Below are positions 1 to 12,300 of a DNA stretch of 64,000 bases, piece by piece (the first letter of the stretch is position 1; every line of letters starts with the position of its first letter). This DNA is from Larix kaempferi (taxonomy: Eukaryota; Streptophyta; Pinopsida; Pinales; Pinaceae). The notes beneath the pieces were generated by a model that was not told the origin of the DNA, ran no database searches, and saw only the letters and a list, made by a program, of their open reading frames with translations. The stretch is from assembly GCA_027924585.1 (NCBI GenBank), contig BSBM01000877.1, positions 4,465,501-4,529,500 on the forward strand. The letters run 5' to 3'. Made by a program: the position numbers and the translations under genes.

Positions 1-516
1 TAAGAGATGAAGAGGAAAGGGAGGTTTTGGGTGATTTGACCTTGTCATTGTCCTTGGAGTACTTTGATTTTTTTTCATGATTCTTACAAGTTGTCACATC
101 AATATTTGACTTGTATGTATGTACTAAGGACAAGTGTCATATACTTGGGAAGCGAGGAGATCCCATGCAAACAAATGTCATCCATTGTCTTTTCCACCAG
201 CATAGATCTATCTTAAACCCGTATCTATTAAGCACCGAGAGGGATCCAATTTCTTGAGGTGTATTTCTTTTTTTAAATTTAAACTCAAAAATTTGATCTC
301 TCTTGATTGATAGATCCAGGTTTAAGTTTTAAGTTTTTATTTTATAAACGAACATCTATTTTTTAATTACTTTTTATAATATTTTATTTTATGAACCAAC
401 ATGGATTTTTTTAAAATACTTTCCATATTTTTTTTTATGAGCGGACATGATTTTTTTTAATTATTTTTTTAGTAACAAACATTACATCACAAACGTTACA
501 ACATCTTCCCCATACT

Positions 517-598
517 TACTTTACTTTGCTTTACTTCTTTTTACTTTACTTTACTTTACTTACCTCTTTTTACTTTACTTACTTCTTTTACGCGCAAT
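517..598. repeat. ACTTT/TTTAC microsatellite
   Basis: Imperfect pentamer array of ACTTT/TTTAC units. It explains the leucine- and tyrosine-rich open frame that overlaps it, which I do not treat as coding. Confidence 0.8.
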
Positions 599-601
599 TC
601 C

Positions 602-661
602 TTTTTACGTTTTATTAGATGTAACGCTACATTTTTACGTTTTGTTAGATGTAATGCTACA
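602..661. repeat. 30-bp tandem duplication
   Basis: Two adjacent copies of a 30-bp unit built on TTTTACGTTTTRTTAGATG. They differ at two positions. Confidence 0.8.
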
Positions 662-1479
662 TCACACACATTAGAAGATCTCCCCCATACTGGGCTGTAG
701 AGAACCTCGTTTCACTCGATGCAATAAATTCTATCATCATTCTATTATTCAACCATTCATGGGCATGGGGAGGGGACAAGCTCCCATGTTATGGGGATGT
801 TTTTCCCTAGTTGTTAGGAATGGTATGGCTATTGTGACTTAAAATAACAACGATTCCCATATTCATGTAGCTACTAGGACTCCCTAGAATTTGGAAAATA
901 TTGTATATAAAAATGTGGAATAAAATGGGATGGTTGGGGAGAGAGACCATGCCTAGAATATCCACAGTAGTTGAGACAACCTTGTTTTTGTTTCTTATTG
1001 ACTATTAGGAGCCAATTTTTTTTTCCTAGATTATACCAAAAGGTAGATAATATATTTGACTCTTTATAACCACATTAAAGAGCACTAGAAGGGAAGATTA
1101 CTCTAAGGAATTATTGAGAAGGAAAAGAGTAGGTATTCCTTGCGTTGTATGTGTTATCAATCAAATCAACACTTCTTCGGCTATGATGACATTGAATTAT
1201 CGCTCACACAAAAGGGAACTATGGATTGAAGAGTCTGGATTTTCTATAGATGTTTCTGGCCTTAATCATCTCTCCTTTATCCAAATCAATTCATTTTTGT
1301 GATAGAATTTTAGGACTTAACTGCGGATTTATATCTAACATCTAGCGAATCAACCGCTTGTGATCCACTTACCACTCACAGGCTTCCCTTAAAAGTTGCA
1401 CCCGCTACCTGTTTGAAGCTTGTTCGCGTGTTACCCGCTTGTTGCAAAGCCTACACCCGCGGGTCCCTCTTAAAATCAT

Positions 1480-2116
1480 GAAAATAAAAAATAAAATTCA
1501 AATTTGGGGCAGTTGGAGGAAGTTCTTTAACTTCCACACCGACCCTAATTGTTTTCCTCTCGAAACTATCTTCCTTTCCTTTCCATAAATACAAGGGGAG
1601 GGACATGAGAGAGGGGGTTCACTCTTGAGATATCGAATGCTGGAGAAATTTTGCTTGAAGGAGAGGAGCAAGAGATCCCATATCTTGGTTTCATAGGTGT
1701 TGTTGCAGAATAGGGTATATGTACTTGTTGTCATTTTTATGATCAATAAATAAGCCTTTCTCTTCTAATACTAGTTGTGTTTGGTATTTGAATTGAATAT
1801 TGTGAATCTTTCATGCTTAACTTAGGTATGAGTTTCCTATTTTATTATTCGTTCATGTTTAGCCAAATTTTTTAAGGAAGGTAATACCTATTTTGCATGA
1901 TATGTATAGAAGATTGTGGAGCAAGGACAAAAGAGTTGAAATCTTGGATCAGCCTTCTAGAGCATAAGGTATTTATTCTTTTGCTTTTAAATCCTAGTAT
2001 TTTCCATAATGAAAATATTGTCATGTATATGTTGTTTCCTTAATATCTGCATGTCTTTAGTAATATGTGGGTGACTTCAGTAACTTCCCAGTCATAGGAT
2101 TATTTTCCGCACAACA
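1480..2116 (+). repeat. 3' portion of 5' LTR of element B (left edge unresolved)
   Basis: A TATA-like ATAAATA at 1585-1591 is followed by transcribed-looking R/U5 sequence. The stretch ends in ACAACA at 2116, five bases before the primer site, the same spacing type as the end of element A's LTR. A splice-donor-like AAG|GTATTT lies at 1968/1969. No second LTR copy was found to fix the left boundary. Confidence 0.55.
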
Positions 2117-2120
2117 GAAT

Positions 2121-2138
2121 TGGCGACTCCGTTGGGGA
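2121..2138 (+). other. primer binding site of element B, tRNA-Arg type
   Basis: TGGCGACTCCGTTGGGGA is complementary, with one or two mismatches, to the 3' end of plant tRNA-Arg of the GACTCC...GGAGTCG-CCA type. tRNA-Arg priming is established for Ogre-type Tat elements. It lies directly downstream of the LTR end. Confidence 0.8.
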
Positions 2139-5100
2139 GAAGCCTATCTGATTTGGGGTATCCAAGGCCATTTTTCCAGTATATTTGAATGTCTGAGTTT
2201 TATTTCATGTCAGGAGCAATCATTAATCTTTGTTAGACCCTTCCTTGCTCAGTTTTAAGTTGGATTTTGCAAATTTTTAGACTTTTCTTCATACTCACTA
2301 GTTCTGGTACTTACAGTAATGAGTCTGCTACATATTCGCATATGTAATGCTCTTCACTTGTGGTTCCATCGCGTTTGTACCCTTTTACGCTAGAAGGTGC
2401 CCCCTATACATTATTTTTTCACTTTTGGATCTCTTTGGGGGTTTTTATTGCAATTTTTGGAGTCCCTATCGATCCTAGGTCTATATAAGACCCTTGGAAA
2501 GTAGTCTCTTGTCTTGTGATTGATATTATTTTGATTCTTAGGATATTTTTGAATCAATTTGGTCCTGGTTGGAAATATTTGGGGCTTGTTGAACCAAGTT
2601 GGGGCTTGGTGAACTAGTTTGGTATTTTTGACCCTAATTTGGGTCTAATTGAATCTACTTGCTCCAATTTGACTGGATTTGGAACCTATTGAGTCTATTT
2701 GACCCTATTTGTATCTATTTGAGTGAAAAGTTCTCTTTATATTGGTTTCTTGTCCTTCCTTATGCTTTTGGTCTCTTTTTTGTAGTGAAAGCTCAAGTGT
2801 CTTTTATGTGGTTTAGTACCTTAATTGCAATGTTTGTGACAGACCTAGATTTACCAAACCATATTTATTAGTAGTTCCTTTTCTTTGATTGGGTATAAAA
2901 TTCCTTGGTGTGTTCTTTTCCCAATTTTGGAATCCTTACATGCTAAGAATATTAGAGGTTATGGTTTCTTTCACTGTTTAGTAAGGAGATATGAAAGTTT
3001 TTGCATTTGCTTTGCAACCTCACAGGATTATCAAGGCAGTGGAACTCGCGATATACCACATGGTCCAACAGTTATACTTAGCACAATTTTTTAGAGCACT
3101 AACCAGGGAGGATTAGGACCGTACCCCTGACCGTATAACCCGAATACTTGGTAGCACGTGCGTAGTAGCTCCCCGAGTGTATTGCCACGCCAAGCTGGCA
3201 AATAGGTTAACTCAGTTGGTTACAGGAATCCTAGAAGGGTCTCCCGATATATGCAAGGTACATGGGAGCTCTGATTCGTAGTGGTGCTATCTAATGCACA
3301 ACCGTACGATAGGAGCCTTAAGATATACTATTGAGTATGTGAAGTACCTTTCTATATCCCCAAGGGTACGTGAACGACCATTCGATATACCGGTTGGTAT
3401 GTGGAAGAAATACAAGCCCCCGGGATGTAGTGCATGCAAATAACAACAGCTGCCATGCTTAAAGGCGCTAGAACACGTCTCTAACTTAACACACAGTTGC
3501 TATACAATTTTAACCTAATGCTACCGTTAAATTTTATCTTGACGGTTAGGTGAATGCATGAGGTGTAGACATGAATTTAAAAAGATGTAAACCTTAACTA
3601 CATGAAGATGCAAATATTTTCTTTTTCTTTTGATGAAAGCTATCTATGGGAAGGAGAAGTTTGTTTGTTTGTTTGTTTTTTTTTTTTTTTTTTTTTTCGA
3701 TAACAAAAATCGACAAGTACCCCTATATTCTCAAAATCAACCAAAATGATAAATGAAGCACTTCTTTTGCTAATCCAACAAAAATAATAAATAACACAAA
3801 TTTTATCTTGACAGTTAGGTGAATGCATGAGGTGTAGACATGAATTTAAAAAGATGTAAACCTTAACTACATGAAGATGCAAATATTTTCTTTTTCTTTT
3901 GATGAAAGCTATCTATGGGAAGGAGAAGTTTTTTTTTTTTTTTTTTTTTTTTGGATAACAAAAATCGACAAGTACCCCTATATTCTCAAAATCAACCAAA
4001 ATGATAAATGAAGCACTTCTTTTGCTAATCCAACAAAAATAATAAATAACACACACCAACTCTAAAATGTTTTTCTTTTTTGTATTTTCAAATCAAACAA
4101 ATCTACGAGAAAATGAAAAGGAGAATTTCTCTTTTAAAATGCAATAACCCTATTTTCCTAAAATGATGATCCAAAAATGGAGAAGAAAATAAAAAATGCA
4201 TAGATCTTTCAATGTTTGGAATGCTTTGTAAAATCTCGAATACACTTGAAATTTTCAAAGAAATGATAATTCAATTTTCATAACTAAGAAAAATACAAGC
4301 TAATAATAGTCACTTCAAACTTTTCAAAGATATCCTAATGATAACTTCCAAAGCATGAAAAATCACTACAATGATTTCAAGAAATGAAATTGAAACAAAG
4401 ATAATAAAAGACTTTGATTTTCCAATGAATGTACCAAATGCAATCTGATAATTATGTCACTTTTCAGATTTATGTGCGGAAAACGAGAGAATATACTACT
4501 GCAAATTCCAATTGGTGGGAAATTCTCAAAGAAAAAAAAATCACCCAAAAATCTCAATAACACTCGAAACACACAAAACCAAGCAAAAATGAAAAAACCA
4601 AATATAATAGGGCTTGGAAGTCGGATCGAACAAAATGAACAGATTAGGTGAAACAATTGGGAGTCACAAGACTGAGTGGATTGATGGGGGATTGAAATTT
4701 CCCACAATGGTCAAATCACTCGCTTGACTAGCTAGGATCCTAATCGACACTCAAAATTCAAAATCAAGCCAAGGATAGGAACATGATGTACCTAATGGTT
4801 CTCTATTTGTAAGGTGCAATACACAAAACTCAGAAAACAAACCAAAAACCAACTTTGAGGATTTTTTACGCTAGGTGCCAATAAATAGAGGGCGACGCAC
4901 CCTGCACAAATGCACCAGAGCATCGGGAGACCCAACAACGCACTCTCCACACTGGGAAACTGCTTTAGTGACACAGGCTATTAACTGACAGAGAGCGTTA
5001 GCGACGCAGCCTGCAAACAGGGTAAGTGTGTCAGAAATATAGTGACACGGGTGAGGAATGGACCAGGTGCGTTAGGTGGGGATCAAGCAACAAAAATGAA

Positions 5101-5273
5101 AAATACTCAAAGAATGAATAGGAAAATGGTTTGATACTGATCCTAACCAGAGATTGGATAGCCCAAAGACTCTCTGATGGTCAGATCCAATGGTGAGAGG
5201 AAACTTAGAGGATCAAAAAATTAATTGAAAGGAAATAAAAGAAACCAAAACATAATGAAATCAAAACTATGGA
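2139..5273 (+). other. long untranslated leader of element B
   Basis: About 3.1 kb between primer site and gag with no convincing reading frame. It contains a loose array of TTGGGTCTA/TTGAACC-like words at 2556-2725, a 268-bp tandem duplication at 3530-4052, and a degenerate GCGACGCA/GTGCGTTAG-rich stretch at 4885-5076. Long leaders before gag are common in Tat/Ogre elements. Confidence 0.55.
3530..4052. repeat. 268-bp tandem duplication
   Basis: Copy 1 is 3530-3797 and copy 2 is 3799-4052. Both run from ATTTTATCTTGAC to AATAACAC. They differ mainly in the poly-T tract: copy 1 has a TTTG microsatellite before the T run (about 3660-3698), while copy 2 has only T. Confidence 0.9.
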
Positions 5274-7268
5274 TTGCTCCCCAGTATGGTCTCCAAATTT
5301 GTTTATGGACAATCTGTACCCAACACGACCACTTATGAACTAGGTCAACCATCAGTCCCAATAAGTACACCTCATATTCAGACGACCATTTCTACACCTC
5401 ATTCGAATCCAACTACTGGAGGGAAACCTTCAACCACTATTAACTACGTTACTGGAACATTACCTCCACCTCCCCCACCTCAAAATTCGAGGGGAGCTTA
5501 TAATCTACCTGTTAGTTTATAGTCAAGTGGAGGTAATCCCTTTTCTAGTAGTCAACAATTAGTTATGATTCAACCTACTATTAGTGGTCAATCCATAGCC
5601 CCTGGACATACTTCTATTAATGGTCAACATTTGACTGGGGGGAAACCCCTGGTTAGTGGAAATAACATGAGTGGCAGAAATTTGAACTACAGTATGGTTG
5701 GAATTTCTCTACCAACTGTAGGACAAAATATAGGGACACATCACAATGGGGGACCATCCATTTGGACCCAACCACCATGGAGTTACATTTATCCAGGTAA
5801 TCATGTCATAGGACACAAAAATCCAGGAAATATTTTTCCCGGATTACCCTATCCCAGAAACACAAATACTTCGTGGGGGAATCATAATATTCCACCGATT
5901 GGGCCCCCATCCAGTGGACCACCCCCCCCACCTTCAAGTCCACCACCACCACCTTTTCGCGGAGGACCCCCTTATTCTGGAGGAGGAGGACCCCCCACCT
6001 TCTGGCAGAGGCCCACCTTATTCTGGAGGAGGAGGACCCCCACCTTCGGGCGGAGGAACACCTTATTCTAGAGAAGGAGTACCACCCCATTATGGAGGAG
6101 GAGGACCCCCACCTTTGGGCAACGAACCACCTCATTTTGGAGGAGGAGGACCCCCACCTTCGGGTGGAGGACCACCTTATTTCGGAGGAGGAAGAACCCC
6201 ACCTTCAGGTGGAGGACCACCCTATTATGGTAGAGGACCCCATCCGGTCTACCACCAAACCTAAGAGGCTCACACCCACATGGCCAATTCCCTATGGGAG
6301 GACCTTACAATCAATCCATCCATGGTCCTACTGGTACACAAATTCCTTATCAGTACTACCAGTATCCGCAACCAAACCAACAATTACCATTTATGGCTAC
6401 ATTATATCTACCAAATCTATCTCGGTTGACTAACGATCCTATTTATCATGGTGTAAATTGGCCACCTATTCCAGTGAAGTTACCATTTGATATCCCGAAA
6501 TTTGACGACAAATCCGGCGAGGATCCCAAGAACCACGTTATGAATTATCATTTGTGGTGTTCGTACAATTCCTTAATGGATGATTCCATCCATTTGAGGT
6601 TATTTCAACGGACTCTTACCAGCATAGCCACAAAGTGGTACATTGAGTTTCCACCACATTCCTTTCCTGACTTTGATCTTTGGCTATGTCATTTTTTACC
6701 CATTTCCAATTACCATTTCGCTATGAAACCGGTGTGGATCTTTTGACTTCTCTTCTCCAAACTACTGCCACTCACATTTCTGATCATATTCATGAGTGGC
6801 GAAGGAGAAGACGCCTAATTAAGGCTCCTATTCCAGACCAACTTCTGGCCGACTGGTTTACGGAGTCAGTTTTTCCTATCATATCCAAAGACGTAGCTAT
6901 GGGTGGGGCCGTCACGGAAGAACAAGCCATAGCTCGTGCTCAATATCTAGAACTTGTTTATGCCCAATCTGGAATGCTATATGACATCGTTCCTGATGCC
7001 CCCCACCCTACCTATGATTTGGAAAAAACCACCCACGGGACCTCATGCCGATGGAATCATTGGTTCCATTCATTCCCAACCTGGTACCCAATCCGACGGA
7101 TCGCCAAACCACCATGGCTCAAATCCACCCTCATTTAAGACTAGGAAAAACACCAACAGATCACCCAATCCTGCTTCCACTGACAAAGTGAATTCAATAC
7201 AGTCTGCTTCACCTCAAAAATCTACTGGTAAAAAGAAGAACAAAGGTAAATCGAAAAAGTATTCTAAC
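5274..7268 (+). pseudogene. element B gag, N-terminal and capsid part, frameshifted and split by element A
   Basis: Structural protein of a Ty3/gypsy element. The N-terminal part (5274-6264) is rich in Ser, Thr, Pro and Gly and ends in a GGGGPPPSGGGPPY-type repeat at about 5935-6240. A six-C run near 5991, where sister repeats have five, shifts the frame. An in-frame TAG lies at 5520. The capsid-like core begins near 6390 (MATLYLPNLSRLTND) and includes HLWCSYNS and TKWYIEFP, matching A and F. Frame changes occur near 6670 and 7000. The lysine-rich end before 7268 continues at 22717 on the far side of element A. No repair is implied; it is a broken gene. Confidence 0.85.
7264..7268. repeat. 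left target-site duplication of element A
   Basis: CTAAC directly before the 5' LTR. The identical CTAAC follows the 3' LTR at 22712-22716. Confidence 0.95.
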
Positions 7269-7961
7269 TGTTAACACCCAAAAAGTGTTTACTAGCTCAT
7301 TTCCTTATTCACATGACCCATTTGTCCACTTTTCCACCATTTGAGCCTCTAAAGCCATCAAAAGGTCACCAAAAGACCATAATACACCCCTTTTTCCCCT
7401 CAAAATGTATATTTTTCCTCAAAAAACACAAAAAAAAACCCTCAAAAAGGGTCCAGAATTCCCAAAAATATTAAAAGGGAATAAAAATATTCAAAATATT
7501 TAAAAAAGGAAAAAAGAGGGAAAAAGGTACCTAAACCATGTTGGTCAATACCATTGGCTTCCTCAAAACCATAATGGTATTCCCCACCACCAAAAACTAT
7601 AAAAAGGTGGTAGGGGCTCCTCACTTTCCATCCATCCATCATACTATCCTCATGCTGTCAAAATATCTCATGAGTTCTTGACCATTGTAGCAATCTTGGA
7701 GAAGAGACCATTGGAGCCTAGAGCATCTCACCCTTGGAGTTGCTCAACACCACAAATCCTCACCATTTGAGGTATGATAATACAAAACATTCTTTTATTT
7801 CTTGTTCTTTCTATGAATCGTTTTTAGATTTATTTGTTATATGCACATGTTAGTTTAGATTTAGATTTAATTCATAATCGTTTTTGCTTTCTATATTGAA
7901 ACTGCTATCACATTGTTGATAGGTGCCCATTGCACAAGCTTGGTTGCAAAACCAAGCAACA
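7269..7961 (+). repeat. 5' LTR of element A
   Basis: TATAAAAA lies at 7598-7605. A donor-like GAG|GTATGA lies at 7771/7772. The U5 end carries a perfect 8-bp hairpin with a GCAA loop at 7938-7957. The terminal TG...CA is present. The Lys/Phe-rich frame on the minus strand here is not coding. Confidence 0.95.
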
Positions 7962-7966
7962 GTTTT

Positions 7967-7981
7967 TGGCAACTCCGCTGG
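7967..7981 (+). other. degenerate primer binding site of element A, tRNA-Arg type
   Basis: TGGCAACTCCGCTGG, five bases after the LTR end, resembles the tRNA-Arg complement seen in element B, with a G to A change at the fifth base and loss of match at the end. Confidence 0.6.
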
Positions 7982-9621
7982 CTTCGAATTCTTAGATTTT
8001 GATTTTTTGCTTTAGATCTTAGTTTTTGTTAGTTTTAATCATTGTAATTCACAGATCTGCCATCCTAGATAGCAAATCCATTGTTGCTCTAGATCTTGGC
8101 CCTTTCTGTTGCCATTAACAGCCTGAAATTTCCATTTTCGGGTTCATTTTTCGATGTCCATTTTTCGGCTTTCGCCTCGCGGATTTTTGCCCAACAGTCG
8201 CGCAGCTCATCGCGACCTCACGGCCTTTTTCTGCGTGACACGCCACGACTTCGCGGCCATTTTACGCGCTGCACATCGCGGCTTCGCGGCCATTTTCTGC
8301 ACTGCACATCGCGACTGCACGGCCGAATCCCACGCTGCACATCGCGGATTTTGCCCCAAAACCCACGATGTTGTTATTTTGAATTCGGCCAATTTTTTTA
8401 TAAAAAAATTGCTGTATTTTTTGCCCATTTAGCCTATTTTACAGCATTATTTTTTCTGCATTTTTACAGCCATACTAAATCTTTTTCTATTTATATATGC
8501 TCCATTAAAAAGTCTTTTTAAAACTTTTCAGTAATTTAAATAAAGATTTTCTGCATTGTAGTTAGATCATAGGTTTTACTATTTATTTGCTCAACAGTTT
8601 GCCCAAGCAATTTTCTAAGAGATCCATTTATTTCTTGAAATATTTATGTTATTTGCTTCCCTTTAAATTATTTCAAAGATCCATTATTTTTGAATAGTTT
8701 TTTCAAGCATTTACATTTCGAAAGCGCCTTTATTTTTTGCAAACTGGAAGCGTCTTTTCTTTCATTTGTAATCAATCGCCCAAGCGAGGCAAATCAATTT
8801 CAGTTTAATAACCACACTTGCACCCACTCTGCCACATTATTTAAACTGAGCCTTAAAATCTACCTTAAACTCAACCAACATTTTAACCCCACTTGGGGAG
8901 CACTTAAAAGAATCTTGTAGTTAGGTAGAATTGAGGGGATATGTGTGCCAATAACACCCCTCAATTTTTTACATCTGAGACATAGTGGTTTTCTTTATGG
9001 TCCCAAAAATACCTTATAATTTTGACATAGTTATCAACCAATTTATCGAGAAGGCCTCTCCCTTAGGAGGGTTGAAGTAGCCAGAATGGTTCCGGAAGCC
9101 TGAGTGGAATACCGCAATCCATTCAGTAACCGAAGGATACCTTTCGAAGTTCTCAGTGTACACCCGTACAGGGGTACAACGGCGATAAAATCAAACTGCA
9201 GATTCACCCAACCGAACGTGTCATAAACGGGGTATCCTAGTTTCTACTCTTTAGGATTGTCTACCCGGTGTCCCTCCTGGTAGGGGGATATCTAGCCGTT
9301 GATTCAACACTCTATATTGTCTGACTTGGATTTCATCACCTTGCAGAGGATATCATTTATTGACTCACAATACTTCTAGTTAGGTGTTTGCATGATACAA
9401 TACCCACCTTTGGTCTAGTGAGCACCACTTTTTTCTAGGAACTGTTTGACTTTTGTTATTCTGACCACTTTGTTGGATCCCTCCACTTATTATAGCATAA
9501 CTGTTATAATAAGTGCTTTTGAGGTTGGTTTTTGGCTTGAGAGCCATTATTTTTCCACTCCCCTCTTGCACTCATTATTGCACTAGGGTTTCGAGTTTTT
9601 TACATCACCACCTTCCACTGA
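7982..9621 (+). other. leader of element A with 33-bp minisatellite
   Basis: No supported gene. At about 8215-8355 a 33-bp unit containing GCACATCGCGRCT is repeated about four times. Because 33 is divisible by three, it yields 11-residue peptide repeats in open frames with no ATG start that I trust. The remainder up to the gag frame has no recognisable domain. Ogre-type elements can carry an extra ORF before gag, but nothing here is convincing. Confidence 0.55.
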
Positions 9622-9741
9622 AATTTTTATATATTTCTCACCGTTGAGAATTTAAGACGATCCCGCCATCTTCAAGGTGAACCCCCTCAGTTCGGTACAC
9701 TTGACTCTACACGTCATAGATGTAGAGCCTTATCCATTGAC

Positions 9742-12300
9742 TTGACACATCATCAGCATAGAACACAGTCATCCGATTCTGAAGCGCCTCACTTCACATT
9801 TGATTCCGAGGATGAATCCGAACACCCTACTATAATATCACCAACCAACCCCATGGCTGGATCACAATACGACCCCCTTTTCACTAGTACTATTGGAGAT
9901 ACATCGAAAAACCCTACTACTACTGTGCCACCCATGGTAACAACAACCCCTTTAGGCATGCCTAATATAGGGGCCACTCCACCTTTAGGTATGCCCAACA
10001 CAAGACCACCACCTATTATGGGTATGACCAACATGGGAATCACACCCACTCTCATTACCACAACCTAGATCCCAAGAATTCTTGGCACTATTCCTAACCC
10101 CTCTGCAACCCAAGTTACACTTGGGAGTGCTAGCCCATCCCACACCACAAGGGTTGGAGGACACATACCTTCAATACCTAGCATACCCTTAGGTGCCACT
10201 GGACCACTACATAATGCCACCATTAATAGTTATGTCCCAGTCACTACGCCACACCCATCTGTTAGTTTACCATACATGGCTAGTCTGAACTTACTAGACC
10301 TAGCCAGGTTAACCAACGATCCTATCAGGAACAACCCTACATGGCCACCCATGCCTACAAAGATCCCCTCGGACATCTCCAAGTTTGAAGGAAAACCTGG
10401 GGAAGATCCCCAAAACCACATAATGTCATTTCACCTATGGTGTTCATCTAACTCCATAGTGGATGACTCCATTAGACTAAGACTGTTGCAATGAACGTTC
10501 ACTGGCTCTACTACCAAGTGGTACATTGAAAAACCACATGGGACCCACCATACATTTACGTCCCTCGACTCCACTTTCCTTCAGTTTTTTCAGCTACCTG
10601 TACGCTCTGATGCAGGAGTTGAAATACTGTTGTCTTGCAGACAAAACACTGCTACCCACATCACTGACCATATCCATGAGTGGCGCAAGCGTCGTAGCCT
10701 CTGCAAGATAAAACTCGATGACCGTATATTTTTGGATTGGTTTCTTAAATCACTCCTACCCCTCATAGCCAAAGATGTATCTTCCGAACGACCCCAGTCA
10801 GAAGAAGAAGCTATCTTAAAAGCTCAACAGTTCGACCTGATTTATGCCCAGTCAGGTTATCTCTACACCATCATACCAGACGCCCCACGAGGTGATTCTT
10901 CAAGCGGTGACGCTCTAGGGGCATCACATGCCACTGATGGTATTATCGGCCAAGTCACGACACAAAATAAACCTTTTAGCATGGTGAGCACCATAAATTC
11001 CCCAGACCTCTCTAGGGCTACATCTAATTCTGGAGCAATGACTTCGTACGCTCCAATGAATCAGAATCATCACACTCATGGACCCTCTTATCCACCACAC
11101 TGTTATGGGCAAGCGCCATCGACATATGTACCACCCACATACTATAACCAACCCGCCACCTAGAACCTAATTCACTTACCGGCCCAACCAATGTATTACC
11201 CCCAGCAAGCTACACCAGCTAACCCAACACTTCCAATAGCTCAGGGTTACCAACAACCCCAGCAGGCAACTGGACCTCCTCCAGCCCCACCAGCTTATTA
11301 TCCACCGCAACCTGCTCCCACACCTACGACACCCCAAAATCCTCCCACTACTCAAGGGCAAGTGTACACACAACACAATCAACGCCAACATCAAAACAAC
11401 CAACGCAACCAGGGCGGACAACAAAACCGAGGAAGAGGATGTAACCGCGGTAACAACCAACAACATAATCAAGGTCCACCACCACCCAATCCTCCAAATA
11501 ATAACAATGCTGCTCCCCCCAACCAGAATCCTGATCGTCATCCCAAGCAGGCGAAAAACAATAACCTGAGAACAAACCATCCATGTTCTATATGTGGAGT
11601 CTATGGACACTACACTCACAACTGCCCCCATTTAGAGAAAGCACGTAAGCTTTGGGCTGATGATGCCGAACGCCAGGGCCACGTTGGACAGCCAGCTCCA
11701 CTTAATCAACCACAACCCATGATATCGCAAAACCCATTTCCAAACCAGGGAGTAGTAAATGCTCGCCTAATGGATCCCTCACAAGTATCTACTGCACCTC
11801 AGCAGCAAATCACCTATGCCGCAACTGATTATCAGCATATGGATTTAGGCACACACCATTTATTAATGATTTCATCCAATGACATCAACCTCCAAACTCG
11901 CAGGAATCAGTATGGCCCACCCCCAGAAACTCCTCCCACTGACGCATTTACCTCCCTTCCATCAGATCAACCACTATGCATACCAAATATGTCATTGGAT
12001 GGAGGACCTAAAATCCCTCACATCCCTTTGCGAAGGATTAACAACAATCCTAATGCTCGTGCAACATCCAATTATAACATCGTGGAATATTTAGCACAAT
12101 CCCCCACTGCTATGTCTGCTTTAGAGGTATTGAAAACATGCCCTACACAACGAAAACTACTACTATCTTCCATCGGAGGAGTAGACCCTAACGATACACA
12201 TATGATGGCTTTCGACTTAGACCAAGCCGAACCCTTTTTTCCATCAAATTTGGCCTTCCAAGTATCCGTAAACATTCAAAACCTTGTTGTGCATCGATGA
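9742..12300 (+). pseudogene. element A gag with three in-frame stops
   Basis: One frame is open from about 9622, apart from stops at 10066, 10492 and 11161. No ATG occurs before about 9850, and element F conserves residues upstream of 9742, so the true start is probably further upstream or spliced. In order it has a Ser/Thr/Pro/Met-rich N-terminus, a capsid-like core from 10276 (ARLTNDPI, HLWCSSNS, TKWYIE, ITDHIHEWRKRR), a Gln/Asn/Pro-rich linker, a CCHC zinc knuckle CSICGVYGHYTHNC (11584-11625), and a segment shared with B and F (NYNIVEYLAQSP) leading to the protease. The stop at 10492 reads TGA where B has an Arg codon, consistent with CGA to TGA. Confidence 0.9.

Larger units (their letters stand above)
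1..1479. other. unassigned AT-rich sequence left of element B
   Basis: I see no supported gene here. Short open frames lack family motifs and the composition is AT-rich with many T runs. The stretch may include the U3 part of element B's 5' LTR, because a TATA-like site and R/U5-like sequence follow at about 1585, but I could not find an LTR start equivalent to the TGTTAACACC starts of elements A and F. Short CCCGC-containing words recur at 1395-1460. Confidence 0.5.

Noticed and set aside
5806-6135. 109-residue minus-strand frame
   Set aside because: Reverse reading of the Pro/Gly repeat in B gag.
8096-8521. 141-residue frame before gag in element A, possible extra ORF
   Set aside because: It opens at a TTG, its repeats come from a 33-bp minisatellite, and no domain or equivalent in B was seen.
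11176-11631. 151-residue minus-strand frame opposite A gag
   Set aside because: Shadow of the Pro/Gln/Asn-rich gag linker; low-complexity Val/Ser/Ile content and no motif.
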